In this document: in pieces, positions 8,925-16,812 of the stretch
Position numbering within the stretch: position 1 is the first letter of the stretch
Layout: each line of letters starts with the position of its first letter
Source: Euryarchaeota archaeon UBA52
Lineage (GTDB): Archaea > Thermoplasmatota > Poseidoniia > Poseidoniales > Thalassarchaeaceae
Length of the DNA stretch: 25,943 bases
Direction: 5' to 3'
Assembly (NCBI GenBank): GCA_002505455.1
Contig: DAVB01000068.1
Location: 1-25,943 of the forward strand
Position numbers and translations under genes: made by a program
Notes under the pieces: generated by a model
What the model saw: the letters and a program-made list of their open reading frames with translations, nothing else
Database searches by the model: none
Told to the model about the DNA's origin: nothing

Positions 8925-10637
8925 TCAAACAAGTCTTCTGAGAGATTCCATGGCCTCATCTGCTGATCCCATGCTGTTTCTAGAGGCTTGGAACGAGTCA
9001 TTTTCGAAATTCTCTCTTGCTAAGGCCATATGCTTCTCAGCGAGTCTCCTTGAAGAGTCACCTGGCCCGATTCCTGAGGAGTCGAGGTTCTTCCTGAGTG
9101 TCTTCCATTCCCCCTCCAAGAACTCAAGAAGCTCTCCTGTATCTCTCCGGGTGGCGTCAACCGAATCCAGATCGCTGATGATTGACTTGAGTTCTTCATC
9201 TGCCTGTATCCAGAGCCCTTCTTTTGAAAGTGAAATAGCACCCTCTAGTCGCTTCTCAAATATCGCCTTCTCCGAAAGAGGGAATCTGCTCTGTATCATC
9301 CTCTTCTGACGTACTGACTGCTTGAATGATCTTCTTGATTCGCTTCGATTATACAGTCTTCTGGCAACAGATTCCAAGCCTCCCATCGCAAGTGACAGTT
9401 CGCCATCTTCGATTGAGGCATCTATCTCGGAGAGTTGTAATTCAACTTCTTCCAATATGTCCGGGTGTTCTGAAGTGAGGTGGGAGCTCACCTCGGATCT
9501 TCTTGCTCTGACTCTGTCCAATGCTTCGCTCAGAGACTGGAGTTGCTCTGGAAGTGCCTCTAGGAAATGAAGAGCCTCGTCTGGTCTATGTCTTTCCATT
9601 GCCTTTCGTGCAGATTCAATCATCGCAGCAATTGTGTCTGATTCAATTATATTCTCCTTCTCGAGTATTTTCTCGGCCTCTGATAGCGCCTCTCTTGCTG
9701 GTTCCCAGAATAGGCATACCCGATTTGCTACTTTCTTTGCCTCTCTGTATATTGTCTCAGCCTCTCGAAAAGAACCCAGAGCGCGTTCACTGTCTGCTTT
9801 CTCCATCAGGGAGACTAATTCAGTGGCCTCTGGGGCAATTGACTCTGCCTGGTTGACTAGCACCATTACTGCTTCACGGATCTCAGATAGGTCCCTGTCT
9901 ATCGAAAGAGCCAATTCAATCTCATGTTCAACTGATTTCAACCTAGAGTGGCCTCGACTTGTATTTGACCATCCTTCCTCCCGGGCCAGCTTCAATAGCG
10001 AAGAAGCATGATCGAGGCGGATTCCAGCCTCATTGATTTCCAAGATTCTTATTTCAACAGTGTCTATTTTCCTAAACAGATCGCGCCTACCCTGGAGTGC
10101 GGGATCGGGACGAAGTATGTCAAACAAGAGAAGGACTGCTATTACTGAAGCGGAGATAGCTGCAATCATGATTTCTGACCCTTGAGAGATCATTATTGCG
10201 ATCGCTGTCGAGAGTCCTATCATACCGAGCAGTCCTCTGAATCTTCGAGCAATGACAGATGATGAGAATGCGCTTCGACTATACTCGTGCAACACAATGG
10301 CGAGCAGGGCCAAAATTGCTCCAGATGCGAGTCCCTTGAAATCTGACTCTGAGCTGGCAGCAAGTCCAATGAAAATAGGCCATGAAATCGATGATAGCGA
10401 AGCAAGTCGTGTACGCTTACGGCCATCATAAGATGAAAGATCAGAGATGATGAATGCCATCGAGAAGATGACGGCTATCTCAATCAGATGGAGGCCAATC
10501 GGTTCTTCTGATTTGAGAGATTGGCTTAGGCGGAAAGCACCGATCGCGACGATGGCCAGAGAGGTGAATCCAACTAAACGGCCTACATTCCTTCTCTGAC
10601 GAGCCACGCCTCTATCCGCATAATCCAGAGGGAGCAT
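8925..10637 (-). CDS. six-TM protein with long helical cytoplasmic domain, function unknown
   Basis: I do not recognise a named family. The 570-residue product starts with a basic cytoplasmic tail (RQRRNVGR). Six hydrophobic segments follow at about 20-38, 48-66, 80-94, 102-118, 134-152 and 154-174. From about 185 to the end it is almost wholly charged alpha helix, with short repeated pieces resembling TPR or coiled-coil helices, for example GSFREAETIYREAKK, HRPDEALHFLEAL, GLWIQADEELKSI and DSFQASRNSMGSA. These A/G-x-x-x-A helical hairpins suggest a protein-binding scaffold on the inner face of the membrane. It sits 45 bases downstream of the secreted Ig-like gene and 45 bases before gmhA, on the same strand, so co-expression with cell-surface functions is inferred. 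Confidence 0.75.
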   Translation of the reverse strand: MLPLDYADRGVARQRRNVGRLVGFTSLAIVAIGAFRLSQSLKSEEPIGLHLIEIAVIFSMAFIISDLSSYDGRKRTRLASLSSISWPIFIGLAASSESDFKGLASGAILALLAIVLHEYSRSAFSSSVIARRFRGLLGMIGLSTAIAIMISQGSEIMIAAISASVIAVLLLFDILRPDPALQGRRDLFRKIDTVEIRILEINEAGIRLDHASSLLKLAREEGWSNTSRGHSRLKSVEHEIELALSIDRDLSEIREAVMVLVNQAESIAPEATELVSLMEKADSERALGSFREAETIYREAKKVANRVCLFWEPAREALSEAEKILEKENIIESDTIAAMIESARKAMERHRPDEALHFLEALPEQLQSLSEALDRVRARRSEVSSHLTSEHPDILEEVELQLSEIDASIEDGELSLAMGGLESVARRLYNRSESRRSFKQSVRQKRMIQSRFPLSEKAIFEKRLEGAISLSKEGLWIQADEELKSIISDLDSVDATRRDTGELLEFLEGEWKTLRKNLDSSGIGPGDSSRRLAEKHMALARENFENDSFQASRNSMGSADEAMESLRRLV

Positions 10638-10682
10638 GATGGCTCCTAAGCCTCCATGACCAAGAGTTGAACGGTTAGATGA

Positions 10683-12779
10683 TCATTGATCGGACGAATC
10701 GCCCCACCTTCTGATAGCGGCGTAAGATAATGCGACTATCGCCACGGATACAAACACAGGCGGAAGCCAATCAGGGAGATTATCCCGGATAGTGATGTTT
10801 CCCGTAAGATCGATCGTCTCCTCATTACCTCCGGGAAGTTGGAACCAAATTAGTTTCAGGTCTAGTTCTCCAACTGAATCAGGAGTGATTGCCAGAGATA
10901 TTCGGGACAGTGCGGGTCCTGCAGAAGTGGCAGGCACGATAATGCCATCCGGAGAGCATATGTCTCCACTACACAACCGTGCCGAACCACTCCCGGATCC
11001 TTCGTTGTTTATCGAGGCCGTAATTACAAGGGGTTTGTTCAATCCAATGTCTCCGGATACCTCGATGGTTGGGGGACTGGAAAATATCACTCCTTCAGCA
11101 GGGTCTATCTCAATAGGCACTTCCAGGGATGACTCATGGCCTGAAGGATCCCACGAGACGATGCGAATTACATGATTCCCTGGTTGTGCCTCCCCGAGCG
11201 ATATTACGCCATCCATGTCTGAATATACGGCCATGTCATACACATAGTGGTCATCAAAGACGATAGTCCACAAGGTAGAGTCTAGAGCATCAAGTCTATC
11301 GTACGAGCCGGTTATGTTCAGTTGAATCTCTTGTCCTGCGATCAGTCTGGTGGAAGATTCCACAGATACGCCTGACAGCATTACCTCGGGGACTATGACC
11401 GGGCCCTCATCATCCAAGACGACGATCGTCCAGTTTCCAACGATGTTGTTCCCAACTGAATCTTGAACGTCTATTGAGAAAAACCACTTTGTTGGCTCTC
11501 TCTGGGAATGACGGTCGTCTGGATCCCTGTGTGGTCCATTGGTGGACTGGCCGTGATAGAATGCCTCCGTGATTTCTAGGATATCGGTGCCTGTTCGCGT
11601 GAAGCCTCCGCTTCTATTCGATTCGAGATAGATTCTGACTGGATCGCCTTCCTGGTCATATGCCTCGATAATTGATCTGAGAACTGTACCGGATGGCAGT
11701 GAAATGATATTGGATTCGGGTTGTATCTCATTCCACTGCCCAGTACCAACAGAAGATTGGAATGAGATGCTGAAGGTGGGTGATGCGGTGTCGACAGTGA
11801 CGGTCTGAGCCCATGAAGAATTGGCTCCATGGGCATCTGTGCAGTTCATCGAAAAGAAGACCTGTTCTCCGTGTTCTAATTCCATCGTAGATGTTTGAAT
11901 TTCCAGAACATTGCCGGAATGTTCAATCTTCCCAAAGGGGCCCTCTACGACCCACTCGGGCACTGGATCGACTAGTCCGTTATCCTCGCATAAGCCGGTT
12001 AGATGGATGTTGGAATGAGGGGAAATCGTTGTCGAACCTCCCCCCTGTCTGACAGCAGATGCCGAAGGTGGGACGTTCGTATCGAGGGATATCCGTATAT
12101 CAGATGCGACTGGTGAAGAAGATCTTTCGACTGTGAATCCACTTTCGCTTGGGGTCATTATGCTCGATTGTGCACTGAACCTGTACTCCCATGGATATGG
12201 CAAGATAACCCTCATCGGGACGGTCTCCACGAGAGAGCCGGTTCTAGGCAAATCGAGTAATCTGATGGCTCTACCATCAGCGGCCCCTAGTATATCGGCG
12301 GTCTCGTTCCACCCCCACATGTGGGACATTTCGAGGGGGCCATCAGGTATGGTGGTCGAATTGAATGATATGGGTCCGGCGAGGGTGAATGGTTGCAGAT
12401 CGAATGAACAACAACCGGCTATTTCTCCATCCCCCCAAAGCCGACTTTGCTCGAGTTGTATCGAGAATGCATGTGATTCTGATTGGGATATATTGCCGTC
12501 TCCATCTCCGATGTGGGTATCAATCTGATATCTGACGCCCATATGGGGATCGGGGAGGAAGTCAGCCCCGATTATGCTGGGCGCTGAGATGGAAAGTTGC
12601 CATGTAGCAGATATCCCGTGGCTCTGGTCTATCGAGTGTATTGCTAGAGTGGAGTTGCCTTCTGGTTCAGGGGCTTGATTCTCCTCAGAAGCCGCTGTTT
12701 GACTCAAAGCCACTGAGAAAAATAGGGTTGCCAGAAGAGCAATTGGCAATGATCTCCGGGCATTCACAATCAGTTGCAT
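10683..12779 (-). CDS. large secreted Ig-like surface protein anchored by a C-terminal TM helix
   Basis: The 698-residue protein has an N-terminal signal peptide (RR, then LPIALLATLFFSVALS, probable cleavage near residue 31). The long extracellular part is rich in Ser, Gly, Asp and Pro, and a C-terminal membrane helix at about 672-689 ends in a short RRWGDSSDQ tail. An acidic DTHIGDGDGNISQSE stretch at 87-101 looks like a calcium loop. A CC pair follows at 123-124. The second half has beta-sandwich-like repeats: sentences of the type DNNG/VDTASPTF and DDEGPVIVPEV, a PKD/Ig-like unit at about 460-555, and a CARDB-like NKPLVITASINNEGSGSG unit near 575. No PGF sorting motif is present, unlike the fasciclin protein at 15064. 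It lies between two membrane-protein genes in the same direction, only 13 bases after the 3-TM gene. Confidence 0.8.
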   Translation of the reverse strand: MQLIVNARRSLPIALLATLFFSVALSQTAASEENQAPEPEGNSTLAIHSIDQSHGISATWQLSISAPSIIGADFLPDPHMGVRYQIDTHIGDGDGNISQSESHAFSIQLEQSRLWGDGEIAGCCSFDLQPFTLAGPISFNSTTIPDGPLEMSHMWGWNETADILGAADGRAIRLLDLPRTGSLVETVPMRVILPYPWEYRFSAQSSIMTPSESGFTVERSSSPVASDIRISLDTNVPPSASAVRQGGGSTTISPHSNIHLTGLCEDNGLVDPVPEWVVEGPFGKIEHSGNVLEIQTSTMELEHGEQVFFSMNCTDAHGANSSWAQTVTVDTASPTFSISFQSSVGTGQWNEIQPESNIISLPSGTVLRSIIEAYDQEGDPVRIYLESNRSGGFTRTGTDILEITEAFYHGQSTNGPHRDPDDRHSQREPTKWFFSIDVQDSVGNNIVGNWTIVVLDDEGPVIVPEVMLSGVSVESSTRLIAGQEIQLNITGSYDRLDALDSTLWTIVFDDHYVYDMAVYSDMDGVISLGEAQPGNHVIRIVSWDPSGHESSLEVPIEIDPAEGVIFSSPPTIEVSGDIGLNKPLVITASINNEGSGSGSARLCSGDICSPDGIIVPATSAGPALSRISLAITPDSVGELDLKLIWFQLPGGNEETIDLTGNITIRDNLPDWLPPVFVSVAIVALSYAAIRRWGDSSDQ

Positions 12780-12792
12780 GAACTTCTGCGCT

Positions 12793-13077
12793 TCAATCCA
12801 ACGGATTTTCGTCAGAAGACCGAATCGGCCTCAGAATCGAATAAAATGCAAATGCGGCCCATATGGCTCCTAAAACAGCAAATGGCCATTCACCAGTCAC
12901 AGTCGCTCTGACTGTTAGAAGGACCTCGCCGATTCCCATGGAAGTCAGATAAGCAAATGATCTGCTCGATATGATGGCTCTTGTCTCAAGTGCGAATGCA
13001 GCGAGAACAAGCAGCATTCCAAGATACGCACCCGCCATTGTCAGCTCCATGTATCGTGTGACATGCATGATGCACAT
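12793..13077 (-). CDS. small three-TM membrane protein, function unknown
   Basis: The 94-residue product has three hydrophobic segments at about 14-32, 39-58 and 66-83, and a charged C-terminus. No family is recognised. Four ATGs occur early (codons 1, 4, 10, 14). The last, at 13038, has GGAG six bases upstream and begins right at the first membrane segment, so the protein may be shorter than given. Its stop is 13 bases from the start of the secreted Ig-like gene, making it the probable first gene of a minus-strand operon running to gmhA. Its 5' end is divergent from the PIN-domain gene. Confidence 0.6.
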   Translation of the reverse strand: MCIMHVTRYMELTMAGAYLGMLLVLAAFALETRAIISSRSFAYLTSMGIGEVLLTVRATVTGEWPFAVLGAIWAAFAFYSILRPIRSSDENPLD

Positions 13078-13142
13078 GAACCATGGCGCGCCCCGTTGTA
13101 GAATGGGAAAAAGAAAAGACGGTTCACGGATTACCGAGGATT

Positions 13143-15032
13143 ATGACCGTGTGGATTGTGGATTCTAATGCCTTCATCCACCTCGGCTCAATAGCATCGG
13201 AGGATGCAATCAGGTCGATGGGCGGTGCATTGGCCCCCCACGGGGGGGTCATGCACGTTACCTCGGGAGTCCATGACGAAGTGAAGACGGTCAGATTCCG
13301 GTCTTGGAAAGGACGGCCTCGTGTTCTTGATGTTCTCAAGGACTTGCTCCAGACGACCTCGATCTCTCCCGACGAGATACGTGGCCTGGCCACTGCCATA
13401 GGGGAGAAAGCCGCCCCACAGGATGTCGATGTCTCTCTGATGGTTCTTGCAGCACGGATGCATGGAGAAGGTCGTGACGTAGTCTTGGTATCGGACGACT
13501 ACAAAATGACAACCACGCGTGAAAGGGCAGGTCTAGGGTACTCGACATGTCCCCCCTCAACGTTCCTTCAGAGGCTTGCAGATGGAACAGAGGGTTCAGA
13601 TGGTGGGAAGCTCAGAAGTTTGGCCAGGAGAGTCCGCGCGGCTGAGATGAGGTATGCAATAAGCAGGGCCGGAGAGTACGATATCCAGGGCAAGTTGACT
13701 TGGTTGGTTGAGAGTTTGTTAACTGCTAGGCCGCCAATTCCCCCTCCTGTGAAAGAGGATGAGGCAGGTGGAGTCGAGATTTCAATCCGCGCGCTTAGGA
13801 GGCATATCGCAGGAGAGAAGGTGAAAGGTTCTGTACTGAAGCGACTAGGGGATTTGCCATCGATATGCGCTTCTGTTGGTGAGATTGATGGTCATCTTGA
13901 GTCTCTTCTTGGAGAAGGGGGAGATCCGAGTGATCTCTATGTCTCAAGTTTAGGAGTTCTTCAGAGTGTTCTTGAATCAACAGGCATGGGGCTTGCGCCG
14001 TTGAATGACGAGTTGTGCATGATTGCACACAGAGTCATGGCAGGCCCAATATCGAGGCTGGAGTCTGTCTTGGGGCTTCTTGCGGGTTCTCTGGGGCGTA
14101 ACGAGGCTTCGAGTTTACATCTAGCACGCGCCCTTAGCCAAGCCAGTCTTGCCGATGATGCGAGTGCTGAATCTAGGATAATGCACCATCTTGGACTCAT
14201 GGCGATTGCAGCGGATGAGCCGGAAAGGGCGGTTTTGCTTTTCGATGGGGCATCTGCTCAATCATTGAGGAGCGGTAATTCCAACCTCAGGCACCTCATA
14301 GCCGCTGGGATATCGAGGCATCTCTCAGGAGATGGTGATGGGGCTGATTCCAATATATCTGAGGCTGCAAGGATAATTGATGAAGATGAGGGTTCTGCGA
14401 TTGAACCCCTGGTGATTCTCGCGAGGTCATTGATGGGGATCGACAAGCCCTGGCTGGCGCTCGAGATTTTCGATGAGGCACTCGAATGTGCCATAGAGGC
14501 TGAGATTGAGTCGGAGGTTGATAGGATACGGAACCTACTGACTCTCGTAAATGTGGCAGCGGTCGGAGAGGAGGACGATGAGCGTCGATCTCTCCGAAGG
14601 CTGCTTGATGGGTTGAATCGGGTCGAAGGGGTAGCCGAAGAGCGAGTTGAAACCGTAACTGGAGAAGTCGACGAGGCAGTGGATGCGCAATTAGTGCCAA
14701 TTGAAGAAACTTGGAGAGATTGGCGGGCATCGAATGACCTGGTACCTGACAGGGAGCCCCTGAGTGTCCTCAGAGTGGTGGAAGGAGAGGATGGGCTACT
14801 TGCTGTTGTCCATCATTCCGAGCTTGGGGGCCTAGGGATATGGCTCCCTGGCGAGGCTCCTGAATTAGCTCCCGGCCAGCGATTGACGATATCGGGAACG
14901 AGGATAAAGTTGGCAGAGCCAACCAAGGACCTAACGGCCTCTCAGAACATAAGGGGACTAATAGCGGTGGAAAGCCCTCAGGCGCTCAAGATATCGATTG
15001 AGGCAATCCAGGATCCTGCTACTGAATCATGA
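13143..15032 (+). CDS. PIN-domain protein with helical-repeat region and OB-like C-terminus
   Basis: The N-terminal 145 residues form a PIN ribonuclease domain of the Nob1/VapC fold. Acidic residues are at the expected places: Asp7 in WIVDSNAFI, Glu46 in HDEVK, Asp94 or Asp96 in QDVDVSLM, and Asp118/119 in LVSDDYK, the last resembling Nob1. There is no zinc ribbon, which real Nob1 carries after the PIN domain. Residues about 150-520 are helical and repetitive, with TPR-like helices around 320-470 (for example LARALSQASLADDA, AVLLFDGASAQSL, ALEIFDEALECAI). The last 110 residues look beta-rich (GLLAVVHHSELGGLGIWLPG, then GQRLTISGTRIK), like an OB fold. Start at 13143 places MTVWIVDSNAF at the normal PIN N-terminus; an in-frame ATG at 13083 would add 20 residues. 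An A-rich stretch at 13108-13117 could be the promoter. Target RNA is unknown. Confidence 0.8.
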   Translation: MTVWIVDSNAFIHLGSIASEDAIRSMGGALAPHGGVMHVTSGVHDEVKTVRFRSWKGRPRVLDVLKDLLQTTSISPDEIRGLATAIGEKAAPQDVDVSLMVLAARMHGEGRDVVLVSDDYKMTTTRERAGLGYSTCPPSTFLQRLADGTEGSDGGKLRSLARRVRAAEMRYAISRAGEYDIQGKLTWLVESLLTARPPIPPPVKEDEAGGVEISIRALRRHIAGEKVKGSVLKRLGDLPSICASVGEIDGHLESLLGEGGDPSDLYVSSLGVLQSVLESTGMGLAPLNDELCMIAHRVMAGPISRLESVLGLLAGSLGRNEASSLHLARALSQASLADDASAESRIMHHLGLMAIAADEPERAVLLFDGASAQSLRSGNSNLRHLIAAGISRHLSGDGDGADSNISEAARIIDEDEGSAIEPLVILARSLMGIDKPWLALEIFDEALECAIEAEIESEVDRIRNLLTLVNVAAVGEEDDERRSLRRLLDGLNRVEGVAEERVETVTGEVDEAVDAQLVPIEETWRDWRASNDLVPDREPLSVLRVVEGEDGLLAVVHHSELGGLGIWLPGEAPELAPGQRLTISGTRIKLAEPTKDLTASQNIRGLIAVESPQALKISIEAIQDPATES

Positions 15033-15063
15033 TTGATCAATCGATACCTTGAGGCAATTGGAA

Positions 15064-16599
15064 TCAGAGATTTCTCCGACCGGCCACCAATGCTGCTCCG
15101 AGCATAGCGACGAGTACTGTGATTCCAAGGAATCCCGGTACGCTTTCGGAGGGCTCTGGCTGTGCTGAGGGCGGTGGCGGGGCTACACCTGTTCCAACAG
15201 TTACGACGCCCACCATGTCCATTGAGACGTGGGGTTCGCAGATGTAGTGGAACGTGCCGTCTTCATCGAAAGTGATTCGATAGTCGACAGTAGTCTCTGC
15301 TGGGCCGCTGTACGCTCCCCCCATCTTCCGTGAGGTATCACCTTCTGAGTCAATCTCTGCAACATTGTGGGCCATGGACTCGTCAGTCCAAATCCAGCAT
15401 ACGGTCTCGCCGACCGCCACAGACAGATCTGTGTTATCGAAAGCAAATCCAGACTCATCGATACCCACGACGTAGTCACAGCCCTCAGGAACTGCTGGCT
15501 CGTCTGCGGGCGGCATGAGCACCTTGTCGATCACGTGGATGACTCCGTTCGATGCTGGGACGTCAGCGAGTACGACGTTGGCGTCGTTGACCATGACTCC
15601 CTCGGCCACCGTGAACGAGAGGTCGTCCTCGTTGACGGCGGTGGCCGTCATGCCGTCTGTGACCGCTGATGCTGGGACTGAGCCCGAGACAACGTGGTAC
15701 AGCAGGATATCAGTCAGCGTGGCCTTGCCCTCGACCGTGTCCAATGCGGCAAGGTCGATTCCAGCTGCGGCGAATGCATCGTCCGTGGGCGCGAACACCG
15801 TGAACGGTCCTGGTCCCTGGAGCGTCTCGACGAGCTCCGCTTGAGCCAGAGCGGCTACAAGCGCAGTGTGGATGGTCGTAGCCTGGGCCGTCATTGCAAT
15901 GTTCATGGCAGGGGTCCAAACGTATGCCTCGCAAACCTCTTGGCTGACAGTGGCGTCTGGTACGTGAGTAAACATGTTGTAGCATCCCGTAAACGACATT
16001 CCGCCAAAGTTAGCATCGACGTAGTATGCGTAAGATGTGCATTCCTCGAACGAGGCTCCTGCGGATATAGCGTGAGTGTGGGTGTTGTAGCATATGTCCC
16101 CATCAGCCTCGGTGATGCCTGCGGGCGGCATTAGCACCTTGTCGATCACATGGATGACTCCGTTCGATGCAATTACGTCCGCAGTGGTAACGTTTGCATC
16201 GTTGACCATGACTGCCCCGTCTGTAACGGTGAAGGAGAGATCGTCCCCGTTGAGGGCTTGCGCCGTCATTCCGTCGGTTACATCCGATGCGGTGACTGAG
16301 GCGAATACTACGTGGTATAGGAGAATATCGCTGAGGGTTGAGTTCTTCTCAGCTGTGTCAAATGTGGTGAGGTCGATTCCAGCGGCGGCAAATGCGTCGT
16401 CGGTGGGTGCAAAAACCGTGTAAGGCCCTTCTTGCTGTAATGCAGCTACCAACCCAGCATGGATTAGAGCGTCGACAAGGATGTCATGAGACCCAGTGGC
16501 CTGGGCATTTGCGGGTATGTCCATGTTTTCATCAGCCACAACCACTGGCGAGATGAGCAGACTAGCGGTAATGAGCATGGCTAAGATATGTTTCTTCAT
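15064..16599 (-). CDS. surface protein: two fasciclin domains, Cys/His repeat, blue-copper domain, PGF tail
   Basis: The 511-residue exported protein has a signal peptide (KKHILAMLITASLLISPVVVA, cleavage near 22). A first fasciclin (FAS1) domain spans about 35-158. A Cys-rich linker at 165-232 follows, then a second FAS1 domain at about 240-364. A cupredoxin domain (about 372-469) has type I copper ligands His411, Cys454, His457 and Met462 in MAHNV and CEPHVSMDMVG, as in plastocyanin. A Pro/Ser-rich spacer then leads to SVPGF, a hydrophobic helix and RRNL, which fits a PGF-CTERM tail processed by archaeosortase A. The linker repeats CYN-x2-TH-x10-C-x2-Y twice (from Cys170 and Cys206). FAS1 domains usually mediate adhesion; the copper domain suggests electron transfer or copper binding at the cell surface. 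The gene is divergent from the nitroreductase. Confidence 0.92.
   Translation of the reverse strand: MKKHILAMLITASLLISPVVVADENMDIPANAQATGSHDILVDALIHAGLVAALQQEGPYTVFAPTDDAFAAAGIDLTTFDTAEKNSTLSDILLYHVVFASVTASDVTDGMTAQALNGDDLSFTVTDGAVMVNDANVTTADVIASNGVIHVIDKVLMPPAGITEADGDICYNTHTHAISAGASFEECTSYAYYVDANFGGMSFTGCYNMFTHVPDATVSQEVCEAYVWTPAMNIAMTAQATTIHTALVAALAQAELVETLQGPGPFTVFAPTDDAFAAAGIDLAALDTVEGKATLTDILLYHVVSGSVPASAVTDGMTATAVNEDDLSFTVAEGVMVNDANVVLADVPASNGVIHVIDKVLMPPADEPAVPEGCDYVVGIDESGFAFDNTDLSVAVGETVCWIWTDESMAHNVAEIDSEGDTSRKMGGAYSGPAETTVDYRITFDEDGTFHYICEPHVSMDMVGVVTVGTGVAPPPPSAQPEPSESVPGFLGITVLVAMLGAALVAGRRNL
15509..15830 (-). repeat. coding repeat copy A: second fasciclin domain
   Basis: This stretch is a diverged direct copy of the one at 16124, offset by 615 bases. 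Both encode a FAS1 domain and share runs such as GATGACTCCGTTCGATGC and TTGACCATGACT. The duplication covers the domain's conserved core from FAPTDDAFAAAGIDL to VIHVIDKVLMPPA. It suggests internal gene duplication rather than two independently acquired domains. Confidence 0.75.
16124..16445 (-). repeat. coding repeat copy B: first fasciclin domain
   Basis: Partner of the repeat at 15509. The two copies keep identical peptide blocks (FAPTDDAFAAAGIDL, DILLYHVV, ASNGVIHVIDKVLMPPA) but differ at many third codon positions, so the duplication is not recent. Confidence 0.75.
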
Positions 16600-16633
16600 G
16601 GGGGCTTAGCGCGGAGGGGGTCCTATTGAACGG

Positions 16634-16643
16634 CTGTATTTTC
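16634..16643 (-). promoter_or_regulatory. TATA-like element for the fasciclin/copper protein gene
   Basis: On the minus strand this reads GAAAATACAG, centred about 39 bases before the ATG at 16599, which would give a short leader of about 10-15 bases. No ribosome binding site is visible before the start. By-eye assignment only. Confidence 0.3.
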
Positions 16644-16724
16644 CTTCATTGTGAGAATTAGTGATTTGATTATCTCCATTAACGCAGTACTGAACGACAT
16701 TTTGATTGTGTTTATTGGTATTCT

Positions 16725-16742
16725 TGATATCCTAAAATATCA
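16725..16742. promoter_or_regulatory. inverted repeat overlapping a TATA-like box, possible operator
   Basis: TGATAT and ATATCA form a perfect 6-base inverted repeat around a 6-base spacer. The right half overlaps the A/T-rich CTAAAATATC, the best TATA-like element before the nitroreductase gene. The octamer TTGATATC at 16724-16731 recurs at 16775-16782. A regulator binding here could control the nitroreductase, the divergent fasciclin/copper gene, or both. Short inverted repeats in A/T-rich DNA can arise by chance. Confidence 0.35.
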
Positions 16743-16799
16743 GGGGCGCCCACACTCAAGACCAACTTGATTAATTGATATCGCAACTCGTCAGATGCA

Positions 16800-16806
16800 G
16801 GAGGTG
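16800..16806 (+). promoter_or_regulatory. strong ribosome binding site deciding the nitroreductase start
   Basis: GGAGGTG is a seven-base match to the complement of the archaeal 16S 3' end. It ends six bases before a GTG at 16813. The only upstream ATG in frame, at 16795, lies before this motif, so the GTG is favoured as the start. Confidence 0.6.
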
Positions 16807-16812
16807 GGTACA

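Noticed and set aside
13083..13142. 20-residue N-terminal extension of the PIN protein from ATG at 13083
   Set aside because: PIN domains normally start within a few residues of the first catalytic Asp strand, which the ATG at 13143 provides; the upstream stretch looks like the divergent promoter region.
14296..14730. 144-codon minus-strand frame inside the PIN-protein gene
   Set aside because: Antisense to a long frame with good domain evidence; the translation is Pro/Arg/His/Leu-rich and unlike a folded protein.
15694..16134. 146-codon plus-strand frame antisense to the fasciclin gene
   Set aside because: It mirrors the repeated fasciclin coding sequence; no start signal or domain supports it.
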